Part shown: positions 7,580-19,547 of the stretch, in pieces | Layout: every line of letters begins with the position of its first letter | Position numbering within the stretch: the stretch's first letter is position 1 | NCBI GenBank assembly: GCA_030041335.1 | Contig: JASHOB010000018.1 | Location: 1 to 54,746 of the forward strand | Direction: 5' to 3' | Length of the DNA: 54,746 bases | Source: Alphaproteobacteria bacterium | Lineage (GTDB): Bacteria; Pseudomonadota; Alphaproteobacteria; ATCC43930; CGMCC-115725 | The notes under the pieces: model-generated | The model's input: only the letters and a program-made list of their open reading frames with translations | The model's database searches: none | What the model was told of the DNA's origin: nothing | Position numbers and translations under genes: made by a program

Positions 7580-8628
7580 ATGCCGATAAGCGGGTGGTGG
7601 CGCCGCGGCCCGAGCCTGAGGACGCCGCGGAGAGCGGTCTGAGGCCGCAATCGCTCGACGATTTCGTTGGCCAGGCGAAGCAGCGCGAGAATCTGCGCGT
7701 GTTCATCGCCGCGGCCAAGACCCGCCACGAACCCTTGGACCATGTCTTGCTGCATGGTCCTCCCGGGCTCGGCAAGACCACGCTGGCACAAATTGTGGCG
7801 CGCGAGATGGGCGTCGGTTTCCGTGCCACCTCGGGACCGGTGATCCAGCGCGCCGGGGACCTCGCGGCGCTGCTGACGAACTTGCAGCCGTTCGACGTGT
7901 TGTTCATCGACGAGATTCATCGTCTGGCGCCGGCGGTCGAAGAGGTGCTCTATCCGGCGATCGAGGATTTCCAGCTCGACATCATCATCGGGGAGGGACC
8001 GGCGGCGCGTTCGATGCGCATCGATCTCCAACCTTTCACGCTGGTCGGCGCCACCACGCGCTCGGGTCTGATCACGCGGCCGTTGCGCGAGCGCTTCGGC
8101 ATTCCGCTTCGTCTCGATTTCTACACCCCCCAAGAATTGCGCCAGATCGTCTTGCGCGGTGCCCGCCTTCTCGGCATGGGGCTTGAAGATGACGGCGCCA
8201 CCGAGATCGCATCGCGCGCTCGCGGCACGCCGCGCGTCGCGGTACGACTGCTGCGCCGGGTGCGCGATTTCGCCGCGGTGTCGGGGATCAACAGGATCGA
8301 TGTCAAGGTCGCCGACGCGGCGCTGTTGCGGCTTGATATCGACAAGATCGGGCTCGACGCCATCGACCGCCGTTATCTCTCCTGCATTGCCCAAAGCTAC
8401 GGCGGCGGACCGGTCGGCGCCGAGACACTGGCGGCCGCGCTCTCCGAGGAGCGCGACGTGATCGAGGAAGTGATCGAACCTTATCTAATGCAGGAGGGGC
8501 TGGTGCAGCGCAGTGCGCGCGGCCGATTGCTGACCGATCGCGGCTATCGCCATCTGGGGCTGGTGCCGCTGCGGCCACCCTCGGCGCAGCTCGACCTTCT
8601 TGGCGACGACGCGACGGAGCCGCGATGA
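7576..8628 (+). CDS. ruvB: Holliday junction branch migration ATPase RuvB
   Basis: A 350-residue AAA+ motor that drives branch migration. Walker A is GPPGLGKT at residues 61-68 and Walker B is LFIDEIHRL. The sensor region [19 protein letters not shown] and a C-terminal winged helix ([29 protein letters not shown]) are intact. The start is the ATGA overlap with ruvA. In many proteobacteria ybgC follows before tolQ; here only about 60 bp separate ruvB from tolQ and no ybgC is present. Confidence 0.97.
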   Translation: MNADKRVVAPRPEPEDAAESGLRPQSLDDFVGQAKQRENLRVFIAAAKTRHEPLDHVLLHGPPGLGKTTLAQIVAREMGVGFRATSGPVIQRAGDLAALLTNLQPFDVLFIDEIHRLAPAVEEVLYPAIEDFQLDIIIGEGPAARSMRIDLQPFTLVGATTRSGLITRPLRERFGIPLRLDFYTPQELRQIVLRGARLLGMGLEDDGATEIASRARGTPRVAVRLLRRVRDFAAVSGINRIDVKVADAALLRLDIDKIGLDAIDRRYLSCIAQSYGGGPVGAETLAAALSEERDVIEEVIEPYLMQEGLVQRSARGRLLTDRGYRHLGLVPLRPPSAQLDLLGDDATEPR

Positions 8629-8689
8629 TCCGGCGTCACCCAAGGCCGCAATCCCGCATCGTTCAAAATTGCGCAACGGAAGAATAATC

Positions 8690-9427
8690 ATGGAAAGTAC
8701 CAACGTCGTCAGTCAGGTCGCTCTCGCCGGAGCAGGAGCGGTACCGCACGATCTGTCGATCGTGACGTTGTTCTTGCAAGCCGACCTGGTGGTCAAAGTC
8801 GTCTGCGTCCTGTTGCTGCTGGCGTCGTTCTGGTCGTGGGCGGTGATCTTCGACAAGCTCACCAAGCTGCGCCGACTGCGCCGCGACGCCGAGAGCTTCG
8901 AAGAGACTTTCTGGTCGGGCGGTTCGCTCGACGACCTCTATGATCGGATCGGCACGCGGCCGGCCGACCCGATGTCGGCGGTGTTCGCGGCCGCGATGCG
9001 CGAGTGGCGCCGCACCGCGGCGCGGGGCAGGGTGCCCAACACCGGGACCAAGACCGGCCTCCAGGACCGGATCGAGCGTGTCATGCAGGTGACGCTGGGC
9101 CGCGAGATGGATCGGCTCGAGCGCTTCATGCCGTTTCTCGCCACGGTCGGCTCGACCGCGCCGTTCGTCGGATTGTTCGGCACCGTTTGGGGCATCATGA
9201 ACAGCTTCCAGTCGATCGCCGCGGCCAAGAACACCAGCCTCGCCGTGGTGGCGCCCGGCATCGCCGAATCCTTGTTCGCGACCGCGCTCGGGCTGGTGGC
9301 GGCGATCCCGGCCGTCATCGCCTATAACAAATTCGTCACCGATTTCGGCCGTTATGCCGGCCGGCTCGAAGGCTTTGCCACCGAATTCAGCGCGATCTTG
9401 TCGCGCCAGCTCGACGAGAAGGCCTGA
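8690..9427 (+). CDS. tolQ: Tol-Pal system proton channel subunit TolQ
   Basis: A 245-residue inner-membrane protein of the MotA/TolQ/ExbB family. Three transmembrane segments are visible: residues about 30-50 (VVKVVCVLLLLASFWSWAV), about 142-165 (FLATVGSTAPFVGLFGTVWG, the conserved channel motif) and about 180-205 (ESLFATALGLVAAIPAVIAY). With TolR it turns proton flow into motion of TolA for outer-membrane constriction. The ATG at 8690 is chosen over an upstream frame start at 8600 because CGGAAGA lies before it and the N-terminus fits the family. Confidence 0.95.
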   Translation: MESTNVVSQVALAGAGAVPHDLSIVTLFLQADLVVKVVCVLLLLASFWSWAVIFDKLTKLRRLRRDAESFEETFWSGGSLDDLYDRIGTRPADPMSAVFAAAMREWRRTAARGRVPNTGTKTGLQDRIERVMQVTLGREMDRLERFMPFLATVGSTAPFVGLFGTVWGIMNSFQSIAAAKNTSLAVVAPGIAESLFATALGLVAAIPAVIAYNKFVTDFGRYAGRLEGFATEFSAILSRQLDEKA

Positions 9428-9429
9428 TC

Positions 9430-9918
9430 ATGGCGGTCGCTCTTCCCGGCCGCGGCAACGGGCAAAATCACCGCTATCGCCCGATGAGCGAGATCAATGT
9501 CACGCCCATGGTCGACGTCATGCTGGTGCTGTTGGTCATCTTCATGGTGGCGGCACCGCTCTTGACTGTCGGCGTGCCGGTCGATCTGCCCCAGACTCAG
9601 GCCCCGGCGATCAATCAGCCGCAGGAACCACTGGTCATCACTGTCAACGCGCAAGGGCAGATGTTCCTGCAGAACGACCAGATCGCCGACGATCAACTGA
9701 TCCCGCGTCTCCAGGCAATCACCAAGGCCAATCCCAATGCCGATATTTATGTCCGCGGCGACCGCGCAACCAATTATGGCCGCGTCATGGAGATCATGGG
9801 CCTGGTGAGCGCCGCCGGCTTCGACAAAGTGTCCTTGATCACCGAACCGACACAATCCGGTGGTACGCCGACCCCGCCACAACCGCACACCCAGACGAGC
9901 CCACCGAAGCAGCCGTAG
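9430..9918 (+). CDS. tolR: Tol-Pal system protein TolR (ExbD family)
   Basis: A 162-residue protein with a cytoplasmic N-terminus, one TM helix (MVDVMLVLLVIFMVAAPLL) and a periplasmic domain. The conserved SEINVTPMVDVMLVLL stretch includes the protonatable Asp of the TM helix. The periplasmic part has the usual VDLPQTQAPA and a C-terminal beta domain, then a Pro/Thr/Gln-rich tail. It starts 2 nt after tolQ and is followed by tolA after 4 nt. It pairs with TolQ in the proton channel. Confidence 0.95.
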   Translation: MAVALPGRGNGQNHRYRPMSEINVTPMVDVMLVLLVIFMVAAPLLTVGVPVDLPQTQAPAINQPQEPLVITVNAQGQMFLQNDQIADDQLIPRLQAITKANPNADIYVRGDRATNYGRVMEIMGLVSAAGFDKVSLITEPTQSGGTPTPPQPHTQTSPPKQP

Positions 9919-9922
9919 CGCA

Positions 9923-10822
9923 ATGCTGGAACGCAGAGGTTATATCGCGTCGGGAATCCTGCACCTTGGTCTGGTGCTGTTGTTCATCCTCGGCTTGCCC
10001 AATCTCTTCGGCCATCGCCTGCCGGAGGAGACGCCCCTGGTCGTGCAACTGGTAAAGATCGGTCCCGAAACCCGGGCGACGCAATTGACCAAGACGCCGC
10101 CGACACCGCAGGCGAAACCGGAACCGGCCGAAGAGCCGCCGCCCACGCCGCCACGGGTCATCCCGCAATTCCAGCCGCCGCCGATGCTGACGCCGCCCGA
10201 ACCGCAGCTCGCGACGCCCGAACCGCCGCCGCCGGCGCCGCAGCCAAAACCCAAGCCGCCGGCGCCGATTCCGCCGGTGCCCGCGCTGAAGCCGCCGACG
10301 CCACCCGAGGTGAAACCGGTGAACGTGCATGTGCCGTCGCCCAAGCCGCAGCCGCCAAAACCCAAGTCGAGGCCCGACGAGACCCAGCAGTTCGACGCGC
10401 TCCTCAAAAATCTCGCCCAAAACGATGCGACGCGCAGTGCCCCCGATCAACCGCGAGAGAGCCACCCCAACCGCCGGACGTCGTCGCAACCGATCGCTCC
10501 CCTGGGCGCACAACTCACCGCAAGCGAGCTCGACCTGGTCAAAGAGCAAATCGAGCAGTGCTGGGATATCCCGGCCGGCGCACGCGACGCGCAGGACCTG
10601 AGGCCGGAATTTCGTGTTTATATGAATTCGGACGGCACGGTGCGGACCGCTGACCTGCTCAATCAGGATCAGCTCGGCGATCCGGTGTTCCGGGCGGCTG
10701 CAGACGCCGCGTACCGCGCTTTGAAGAACCCGGCCTGTCAGCCGCTCAAGCTGCCGCCGGACAAATTTGATCAATGGCAAACCTTTACCATCACTTTCGA
10801 CCCCAAGGACATAGCAGGATGA
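9923..10822 (+). CDS. tolA: TolA-like cell envelope protein with a proline-rich middle
   Basis: A 299-residue protein with a single N-terminal TM helix ([19 protein letters not shown]), a long periplasmic spacer and a C-terminal TolA/TonB-like globular domain (about residues 205-299, with [17 protein letters not shown] and [12 protein letters not shown]). The spacer (about 40-165) is dense in Pro with Lys and Glu, unlike the Ala/Lys/Glu helical spacer of E. coli TolA. The start at 9923 follows tolR by 4 nt; a longer frame from 9860 would overlap tolR. Position in tolQRAB-pal supports the call. Confidence 0.88.
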   Translation: MLERRGYIASGILHLGLVLLFILGLPNLFGHRLPEETPLVVQLVKIGPETRATQLTKTPPTPQAKPEPAEEPPPTPPRVIPQFQPPPMLTPPEPQLATPEPPPPAPQPKPKPPAPIPPVPALKPPTPPEVKPVNVHVPSPKPQPPKPKSRPDETQQFDALLKNLAQNDATRSAPDQPRESHPNRRTSSQPIAPLGAQLTASELDLVKEQIEQCWDIPAGARDAQDLRPEFRVYMNSDGTVRTADLLNQDQLGDPVFRAAADAAYRALKNPACQPLKLPPDKFDQWQTFTITFDPKDIAG

Positions 10823-12150
10823 TTCGTTTCGCCGCCGTACCCTTTGCCGTCTGCCTCGCACTCGGAATTGCGCTCGCCGCGCCGGTGGCGCGCGCCGAAC
10901 TCCATCTCGATCTCACCCAGGGCCGCGTCGAGCCCATGCCGATCGCGATTCCGGATTTTGCCGGCACCGATGAAGGCGTGCAGCTGGGACACGATATCAC
11001 ACAGGTGCTGTCGGCCGATCTCGAGCGGTCGGGTTTGTTCAAGCCGCTCGATCCGCGCGCCTTCGTCGACAAGGATGCCGCCACCCACATCCCGCCCAAT
11101 TATGCCAATTGGCGAGTTCTCAACGCGCAGGCACTGGTCACGGGGAATGTCGCGGTGCAACCCGATGGCCGTCTCGCGGTGGAGTTCCGGCTTTGGGATA
11201 TTTTCGCCGAGCAGCAGCTCGCCGGCCTGCGCTACACCGCCACCCGACAGAATTGGCGGCGCGTCGCCCACATCGTTGCCGACGCGATCTATAAGCGCAT
11301 TACCGGCGAGGACGGCTATTTCGACACGCGCATCGTCTATATCGCTGAAAGCGGTCCGCTCGAGCATCGCATCAAGCGCCTCGCCATCATGGATCAGGAC
11401 AGCGCCAATAACCGCTACCTCTCCGACGGCCGGGCGCTCGTGCTGACGCCGCGTTTCTCGCCGACGTCGCAGGAAATCACCTACCTTTCCTTCGCGCACA
11501 ACCAGCCGCGCGTCATGCTCTTTAACATCGACACCGGCCAGCAGGAAGTGCTCGGCGATTTTCCCGGCATGACGTTCGCGCCGCGCTTCTCGCCCGACGG
11601 CAACAAGGTGATCATGAGCCTCGCGGTCAACGGCGCCAGCAACATCTACACCCTCGATCTGCGAACGCGCCGGGCAGTCAGGCTCACCGACACCTCGGCG
11701 ATCGACACCTCGCCATGCTACTCGCCCGATGGCGCCCAAGTGGTGTTCAACTCGGACCGCGGCGGCAGCCAGCAGATATATGTCATGAATTCCGACGGCA
11801 CCGACATCCATCGCATCACCTTCGGCAAGGGCCAGTACGGCACACCGGTCTGGTCGCCGCGCGGCGATCTGATCGCCTTCACCAAGATCGATGGCGGCCA
11901 GTTCTATATCGGCGTGATGCGCCCCGACGGTTCGGGCGAACGCCTGCTGACCAACGCGTTCCTGGTCGAAGGACCGACCTGGGCGCCCAATGGCCGGGTT
12001 TTGATGTATTTCAAGGGCTCGCCTGCCGATTCGGAGGGGAGAGGAGGCCATAACCGGCTCTGGACCATCGACCTCACCGGCTACAATGAGCGGGAGGTGC
12101 CGACACCGCAAGATGCGTCAGATCCGGCCTGGTCCCCCTTGATTCCATAG
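10819..12150 (+). CDS. tolB: Tol-Pal system periplasmic beta-propeller TolB
   Basis: A 443-residue exported protein. It has a signal peptide ([20 protein letters not shown], cleavage near ARA-E at residues about 25-27), an N-terminal alpha/beta domain ([29 protein letters not shown]), then a six-bladed propeller with repeated FSPDG/YSPDG blades ([33 protein letters not shown]). TolB binds Pal. The start is the ATG overlapping the tolA stop (ATGA at 10819); an earlier frame start at 10774 lies inside tolA. Confidence 0.96.
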   Translation: MIRFAAVPFAVCLALGIALAAPVARAELHLDLTQGRVEPMPIAIPDFAGTDEGVQLGHDITQVLSADLERSGLFKPLDPRAFVDKDAATHIPPNYANWRVLNAQALVTGNVAVQPDGRLAVEFRLWDIFAEQQLAGLRYTATRQNWRRVAHIVADAIYKRITGEDGYFDTRIVYIAESGPLEHRIKRLAIMDQDSANNRYLSDGRALVLTPRFSPTSQEITYLSFAHNQPRVMLFNIDTGQQEVLGDFPGMTFAPRFSPDGNKVIMSLAVNGASNIYTLDLRTRRAVRLTDTSAIDTSPCYSPDGAQVVFNSDRGGSQQIYVMNSDGTDIHRITFGKGQYGTPVWSPRGDLIAFTKIDGGQFYIGVMRPDGSGERLLTNAFLVEGPTWAPNGRVLMYFKGSPADSEGRGGHNRLWTIDLTGYNEREVPTPQDASDPAWSPLIP

Positions 12151-12281
12151 ACTCCCGCTCCTATAGTCGCGCCCATCTTCGGACCTCACCATAGACGATT
12201 ACACAAACCCCCAAATGGTGCGGGGTGGCGTGTCGGTTCTATCATGAGTAACCGAGCTCCATCCTCGAGGAGTTGAGACCG

Positions 12282-12761
12282 ATGAATCTGCGTCCCATAG
12301 GGTTGCTCGCAGCGGTGCTGCTTGTGGCGGCTTGCGCCCAGAACCCGGCACCGACCGGTGGACCGGCACCCGGCCCGGCGCCGACCCGGCTTCATGGCGC
12401 CGTACCCGGATCGCGCGAAGATTTTATGCAAAATGTGGGTGACCGGGTTTTCTTCGCCTTCAATCGCAGCGACATTTCCGCGGAGGGTCAGGCGACCTTG
12501 CAGAAGCAGGCCGATTGGCTGAAACGCTACGAGAACGTGACCGTGACCATCGAGGGCCATGCCGACGACCGCGGCACGCGCGAATACAACCTCGCCCTGG
12601 GCAATCGCCGTGCCGCCGCCGCGAAGCGGATGTTGGTTAGCCTCGGCGTTGCCGGCAACCGTATCGCCGTGATTTCCTACGGCAAGGAACGGCCGATCGT
12701 CGTGGGCGACAACGAGGAGGCCTGGGCGCAGAATCGCGTCGCCATCACCGTCATCAACTGA
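12282..12761 (+). CDS. pal: Peptidoglycan-associated lipoprotein Pal
   Basis: A 159-residue outer-membrane lipoprotein. The lipobox LLVAAC places the lipidated Cys at residue 18. A Pro/Gly-rich spacer follows, then an OmpA-like peptidoglycan-binding domain (VFFAFNRSDISAEG, EGHADDRGTREYNLALGNRRA, NRVAITV). The ATG at 12282 is preceded by AGGAG at 9-nt spacing; a TTG three codons earlier is less likely. A 131-bp gap from tolB leaves room for an internal promoter; a TATCAT hexamer lies near 12240. Confidence 0.96.
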   Translation: MNLRPIGLLAAVLLVAACAQNPAPTGGPAPGPAPTRLHGAVPGSREDFMQNVGDRVFFAFNRSDISAEGQATLQKQADWLKRYENVTVTIEGHADDRGTREYNLALGNRRAAAAKRMLVSLGVAGNRIAVISYGKERPIVVGDNEEAWAQNRVAITVIN

Positions 12762-12872
12762 CCAGGTCGGACCGGTTTATGGTCGGGCGTCGGTTCATCG
12801 AAATGGGGTGGGACCGGCGCCCTTGATTCGCCCAAATTGCTGACTAAAGATGCGCTTGAGATTAGGCTTGCC

Positions 12873-12898
12873 GACGGGTGCCTTTTGAGGCTCCCGTC
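12873..12898 (+). terminator. Hairpin between pal and cpoB (possible weak terminator or attenuator)
   Basis: The sequence folds as GACGGG-T-GCC, loop TTTTGA, GGC-T-CCCGTC: nine base pairs with one internal T-T mismatch. The tract after it is only moderately T-rich (CTTCTACTTATT), so full termination is uncertain. It sits in the 163-bp pal-cpoB gap and may tune how much cpoB is made relative to tol-pal. Confidence 0.4.
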
Positions 12899-12924
12899 GC
12901 TTCTACTTATTGTGGCCAGGTCCC

Positions 12925-13773
12925 ATGAAAAAATTGCCTTTTGTCGCCCTGGGCATCGCGCTGGCGCTCGGCGCGTCAACCACTTTCGCCCAGCAGGATC
13001 AGGATCAAGACAATAACGTTGCGCAGCCGGGCGCCGCGGCCGGCAACGAAATGCGCCTCGAGCAGCTCGGTGACCAGATGCGGGAGTTGACCGGCCGCAT
13101 CGAGGAGTTGCAGCACCAGGTCGAATCGCTGCGCTCGCGCATGGACCGACTCTCGAGCGATGTCGATATGCGCCTGCAGGGCGTGGAACAGGGCAACGGT
13201 GGCGGCCTGCGGCCGAACAACGCCATGAACGAACCGCCGAGCAACGCCATGAACGAGCCGCGGTCTCTGACCCGGCCACCGGCATCAGGGCCGCCTCTGT
13301 CTTCGGAGCCGCCACCGCCATCCGACGAGGGCGAGACGGCCATGAATGATGCGCCGCAAATGGCTGATCCGGGGATGCTGCCGAGCGGCTCGCCGCAGCA
13401 GCAATACGACTATGCGTTCGGGCTCTTGCGTGACGCCAACTACCCGGCCGCCGAGCGCGCGCTCAGGGATTTCGTCCGCCGCTATCCGGACAATCGGCTC
13501 TCGAGCAACGCCCAATATTGGCTCGGTGAAACCTATTTCGTGCGGCGCAACTACCAAGCGGCCGCCGCGGCTTTCGCCCAGGGCTATCAGCGCTTTCCCA
13601 AAGGCCCCAAGGCTGCCGAGGCCCTCCTGAAGCTGGGCAGCTCGTTGACGATGCTCGGGCGCCCGGCCGATGCCTGTCGCTCCTTCGCACAGCTCGACCG
13701 CGAGTTCCCCATCGCGCCGGCCAATCTCAAGGCAAAAGAGGCTGAAGAAAAGCGCAAGGCGCAGTGCCGCTGA
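12925..13773 (+). CDS. cpoB: Tol-Pal associated coordinator CpoB (YbgF)
   Basis: A 282-residue periplasmic protein: signal peptide (MKKLPFVALGIALALGASTTFA), a trimeric coiled coil (MRLEQLGDQMRELTGRIEEL and following heptads, about residues 45-85), a low-complexity linker with two NAMNEP copies, and a TPR domain (about 150-282; DYAFGLLRDANYPAAERALRDF). CpoB links Tol-Pal to peptidoglycan synthesis. The ATG at 12925 fits the signal peptide; an earlier start adds five residues. The tilS start lies 4 nt beyond its stop. Confidence 0.93.
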   Translation: MKKLPFVALGIALALGASTTFAQQDQDQDNNVAQPGAAAGNEMRLEQLGDQMRELTGRIEELQHQVESLRSRMDRLSSDVDMRLQGVEQGNGGGLRPNNAMNEPPSNAMNEPRSLTRPPASGPPLSSEPPPPSDEGETAMNDAPQMADPGMLPSGSPQQQYDYAFGLLRDANYPAAERALRDFVRRYPDNRLSSNAQYWLGETYFVRRNYQAAAAAFAQGYQRFPKGPKAAEALLKLGSSLTMLGRPADACRSFAQLDREFPIAPANLKAKEAEEKRKAQCR

Positions 13774-13777
13774 TGCC

Positions 13778-15091
13778 GTGACCACCGACCCGCCCTCTGG
13801 CCCTGTTGCCGCAGCCGAGTTTGCCGCTCTGATGCACGCGCTTGGGCCGTTCGAGCCGGCACCCGCGGTCGCCGTCGCGGTCTCCGGCGGCGCCGACAGC
13901 ATGGCTCTCCTGCTCCTTTCACAAGCCTGGGCCGCGGCGCACCGCGGCCGCGTCACCGCGTTAACGGTCGATCATGGTCTGCGGCCCGAATCCGCGGGCG
14001 AGGCCCGCAAGGTCGCGCGCTGGGCCCGAAGACGCGGCATCGCCCACCAGACGCTCCCGTGGGTTGGCGCCAAACCCACCGGTGACATTCAAGCGGCGGC
14101 ACGGACGGCGCGCTACCGCCTTCTCGAGGAATGGTGCGCGCACACCGGTATCTTTCATCTCTTGGTCGCGCACCATCAGGACGATCAGGCCGAGACTTTT
14201 CTTTTGCGGCTGGCGCGCGGCAGCGGCCTCGACGGCTTGGCGGCGATGGCGCCCTTGGTCGAGCGGCCGAGCTGCCGGCTGCTGCGGCCGCTATTGACGA
14301 TGCCGAAGGCACGGCTCGAGGCAACCCTCAAAGCGCATAACCAGGCTTGGCTCGAGGACCGCAGCAATCGCAACGATAAATATGCCCGGGTGCGGCTCAG
14401 AGGGGGTCGCGCGGTCTTGGCGCGCGAAGGCTTGAGCACGGTGCGTCTTGCCGCGACCGCCCGCCGGCTGGCGCGTGCGCGCCAGGCCCTGGAGCTGCCG
14501 CTGGCGCAGCTTTTGGCGCAAGCCGTGACCCCCGATCCCGCAGGCTTCGTTCGGCTTGATCCGACGCCGCTTCATGGGGCGTCACCGGAATTGGGGCTGC
14601 GCGCGCTTGCCGCCGTGCTGATGGCGGTCGGGGGCGCGGACCACCCGCCGCGGCTCGAACGGTTGGAGCGACTCTATCAGGATATCACCGCCGGGCTGAG
14701 CCGCGGCCGGACCCTGGGCGGCTGCCGGATCGTGCCGGAGCACGGCTCCTTGCTCGTGTGCCGCGAAGCCAAGGCAATGGCGGCGGCTGTCGCCGCCCGG
14801 CCGGGCACCACCATCAATTGGGACGGTCGGTTCAAGTTAACGTTATCGTCGGACGGGCCGAGCGGTCTGACGCTAGGGGCCTTGGGCCCGGTCAAAATTG
14901 GCCCATCCGGGCGCCTCCTGCCCGCCCTGGCACGGGTCGCGGTCGCGGCCTTGCGCGACGATCGCGGCATCATCGCGGTGCCCGCCCTCGGTTACCGGCG
15001 CGACCGGGGGGAGACCGGGGGGCCGGCGCCGGAAGCGGTATTGTTACGAACCTCTCGACCGGTGACCGGCGCCGGAGTTAAAGTTGTTTAA
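13778..15091 (+). CDS. tilS: tRNA(Ile)-lysidine synthase TilS
   Basis: A 437-residue N-type ATP pyrophosphatase that converts C34 of tRNA-Ile(CAU) to lysidine. The PP-loop SGGADS is at residues 36-41, followed by the conserved TVDHGLRPES and VAHHQDDQAETFLLRLARGSGLDGLAAM. A GTG at 13778, 4 nt after the cpoB stop, is preferred to a far-upstream frame start inside cpoB. The C-terminal part is less conserved. The cpoB-tilS-ftsH order is common in alphaproteobacteria. Confidence 0.93.
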   Translation: MTTDPPSGPVAAAEFAALMHALGPFEPAPAVAVAVSGGADSMALLLLSQAWAAAHRGRVTALTVDHGLRPESAGEARKVARWARRRGIAHQTLPWVGAKPTGDIQAAARTARYRLLEEWCAHTGIFHLLVAHHQDDQAETFLLRLARGSGLDGLAAMAPLVERPSCRLLRPLLTMPKARLEATLKAHNQAWLEDRSNRNDKYARVRLRGGRAVLAREGLSTVRLAATARRLARARQALELPLAQLLAQAVTPDPAGFVRLDPTPLHGASPELGLRALAAVLMAVGGADHPPRLERLERLYQDITAGLSRGRTLGGCRIVPEHGSLLVCREAKAMAAAVAARPGTTINWDGRFKLTLSSDGPSGLTLGALGPVKIGPSGRLLPALARVAVAALRDDRGIIAVPALGYRRDRGETGGPAPEAVLLRTSRPVTGAGVKVV

Positions 15092-15143
15092 TGGCGAGAC
15101 GGCCACCATTTAATAGCGGTGGAGATGCGTGAGGGCATGAGCC

Positions 15144-17065
<1,922 letters not shown>

Positions 17066-17069
<4 letters not shown>

Positions 17070-18151
17070 GCGGCCGGCCGATAAACCTTTGCCCAGAAGA
17101 GATTCTAACAGGCGCCGCCGCGCGTGATGCGGTCGCGCGGGGGAGGGCCCTGCCGCTTGCCGGCGGTCCGCTGGCGTTCGCCGCGGTCGAGGTGCTGGAG
17201 CGAATGGCCGACGGCAGCGCCGAATCCCGCTATCTCGCGATCGCAGAACTGAAGGATTGGGCGGCTCGGCGCGGGCGCGCCGCCGAAATCGAACGGACGC
17301 TCGAGACGATCGCGGCGGCGCGGGCGCCATGGGCCGGCTTCGCCCTCGATCGGCCCATCGTCATGGGCATCCTCAATGTCACGCCCGACAGTTTTTCGGA
17401 CGGCGGCGCCTACGTCGATCCGGCGCGCGCACTGGCGCATGGGCGCGCGATGATCGAAGCGGGCGCCGATATCGTCGATATCGGCGGCGAATCGACCCGG
17501 CCAGGCGCGGATGCCACGCCGCTCGACGAGGAGCTGCGGCGCGTCATTCCCATCGTTGCCGCGCTCGCGCGGGACGGGGTCACCATCTCCGTCGATACGC
17601 GGCGCATGCCGGTGATGAAAGCCGCGCTCGACGCCGGCGCACGCATTATCAATGACGTCACGGCGCTCACCGGCGATGCTGACAGTCTGGCGCTGGCGGT
17701 GGCGAGCGGCGCACCTTTGGTCCTGATGCACATGGCGGGCAAGCCGCGCACCATGCAGGAGGCGCCGCGCTATGACGATGTCGCCATGGATGTGCTCGCC
17801 TACCTCGAGGCGCGGATCGCGGCATGCGAAGCGGCGGGCATTGCCAAGAGCCGCATCGCCGTGGACCCGGGCATCGGGTTTGGCAAGCATCCGATCGAGC
17901 ACAATTTGCCACTGTTGCGCCGCGTCGCGCTGTTGCACACAACTGGCTGTGCCGTTCTCCTGGGTCTGTCGCGCAAGCAGTTTATCGGGCGTGTCAGCCG
18001 CAATGAGCCGGCCGGTGAGCGCATTGCCGGCTCGGTTGCCGGCGCGCTCTGGGGTCTAAGCCAAGGCGTGCAGATCCTCCGCGTCCATGACGTTGCCGAG
18101 ACGCGCCAGGCGCTGGCGGTGCGGCGGGCCATCCTGATGAGCGTGGCTTGA
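17066..18151 (+). CDS. folP: Dihydropteroate synthase
   Basis: A 361-residue protein with the DHPS barrel from about residue 90: [59 protein letters not shown] and DPGIGFGKH are all intact. It joins pABA to the pterin pyrophosphate in folate synthesis. The N-terminal ~88 residues extend beyond the minimal enzyme (about 270-280 residues); similar extensions occur in alphaproteobacteria. The GTG at 17066 overlaps the ftsH stop. Confidence 0.94.
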
Positions 18152-18182
18152 CGCAGCGCTGACGCGGTTGCCTTATAGCATG

Positions 18183-19547
18183 ATGGATCGCAAGCTCTTC
18201 GGCACCGACGGGATCCGCGGCACCGCCAATCTCGAGCCGATGACCCCGCAGACCGCGCTCCGCGTCGCGATGGCAACCGGCCGGGTCCTGCGGCGCGGCG
18301 ACCATCGCCATCTCGTCGTGGTCGGCAAGGACACGCGGCTTTCGGGCTACATGATCGAGCCGGCGCTGACCTCGGGCTTCATCGCCATGGGCATGGATGT
18401 CGTTCTGGTTGGGCCGATGCCGACCCCCGCCGTCGCCATGCTGACGCGCAGCCTGCGCGCCGATCTCGGCGTCATGATCTCGGCCTCGCACAATCCCTTC
18501 GAGGATAATGGCATCAAACTGTTCGGCCCCAGCGGCAACAAGCTCTCCGACGACATTGAAGCCGAGATCGAAGCACGGCTCGACGAGGATGATGGTCGAG
18601 CCACCGCGGTGGCGTTGGGCCGAGCGCGCCGGCTCGATGATGCCGATGGCCGTTATATCGAGGTGGCGAAGTCGAGCTTCCCCAAGGGCTTGCGTCTCGA
18701 CGGCATCAAGATCGTGATCGATTGCGCCAATGGCAGTGCCTACAAGGTGGCGCCCACCGTGCTGTGGGAATTGGGCGCCGAGGTTTATCCGCTCGGCGTT
18801 TCACCCGACGGCTTCAATATTAACCGTGGCTGCGGCGCCACCCAGCCCGAGGCGATGCGTCAGGAGGTGGTGAAGCGCGGTGCCCACGTCGGCTTGGCGC
18901 TTGACGGCGATGCCGACCGATTGATCGTCGCCGACGAGCAAGGCCGGTTGCTCGACGGCGACCAGATCATGGCGCTCATTGCGCTCGAATGGCAGTCAGC
19001 GAGCCGCTTGGCGCCGGCCGGCCTGGTATCGACCGTGATGTCCAACCTCGGCTTCGAGCGCTGCCTTGCGGCCAACGGCATCCGCCTGACCCGGACTGCG
19101 GTCGGCGACCGCTATGTCGTCGAGGAAATGCGCCGCGTTGGCGCCAATCTCGGCGGCGAGCAATCGGGTCACATTATCATGTCGGATTACGCCACCACCG
19201 GCGACGGACTGATCTCGGCGCTGCAGGTGCTGGCGGCGATCGTGCAGCGGGGCGAGCCGGCGAGCCGCGTCTGCAATCAGTTCACCGCGGTGCCACAATT
19301 GTTGCGCAATGTGCGGCATGCCGGCGGCGCGCCGCTTGAGGCACCGACCGTCCGCGCGGCGATCGCAGCCGGTCAGCGCCGGCTCGCCAATGGCGGCCGA
19401 CTGCTGGTGCGGCCGTCCGGCACCGAGCCCGTGATCCGCATCATGGCGGAAGGTGACGACATGGGTCTGGTCGAGGAAGTTGTCGGCTCGGTCGAGACGG
19501 CGCTGCAGCGGGCGGGCCTCGCTGCGCACAGCCAGATTGCCGAATGA
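18183..19547 (+). CDS. glmM: Phosphoglucosamine mutase
   Basis: A 454-residue alpha-D-phosphohexomutase that makes glucosamine-1-phosphate for UDP-GlcNAc. The catalytic phosphoserine is Ser102 in [12 protein letters not shown], the metal loop is DGDADR, the sugar loop is GGEQSGHI and the phosphate loop is [11 protein letters not shown]. Two adjacent ATGs (18180, 18183) are possible starts; the second gives the family N-terminus [13 protein letters not shown]. The thiD start overlaps its stop. Confidence 0.96.
   Translation: MDRKLFGTDGIRGTANLEPMTPQTALRVAMATGRVLRRGDHRHLVVVGKDTRLSGYMIEPALTSGFIAMGMDVVLVGPMPTPAVAMLTRSLRADLGVMISASHNPFEDNGIKLFGPSGNKLSDDIEAEIEARLDEDDGRATAVALGRARRLDDADGRYIEVAKSSFPKGLRLDGIKIVIDCANGSAYKVAPTVLWELGAEVYPLGVSPDGFNINRGCGATQPEAMRQEVVKRGAHVGLALDGDADRLIVADEQGRLLDGDQIMALIALEWQSASRLAPAGLVSTVMSNLGFERCLAANGIRLTRTAVGDRYVVEEMRRVGANLGGEQSGHIIMSDYATTGDGLISALQVLAAIVQRGEPASRVCNQFTAVPQLLRNVRHAGGAPLEAPTVRAAIAAGQRRLANGGRLLVRPSGTEPVIRIMAEGDDMGLVEEVVGSVETALQRAGLAAHSQIAE

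Noticed and set aside
13216-13263. Short tandem repeat in cpoB (two NAMNEP copies)
   Set aside because: It is a two-copy repeat in the low-complexity linker between coiled coil and TPR domain, which varies freely in this family.
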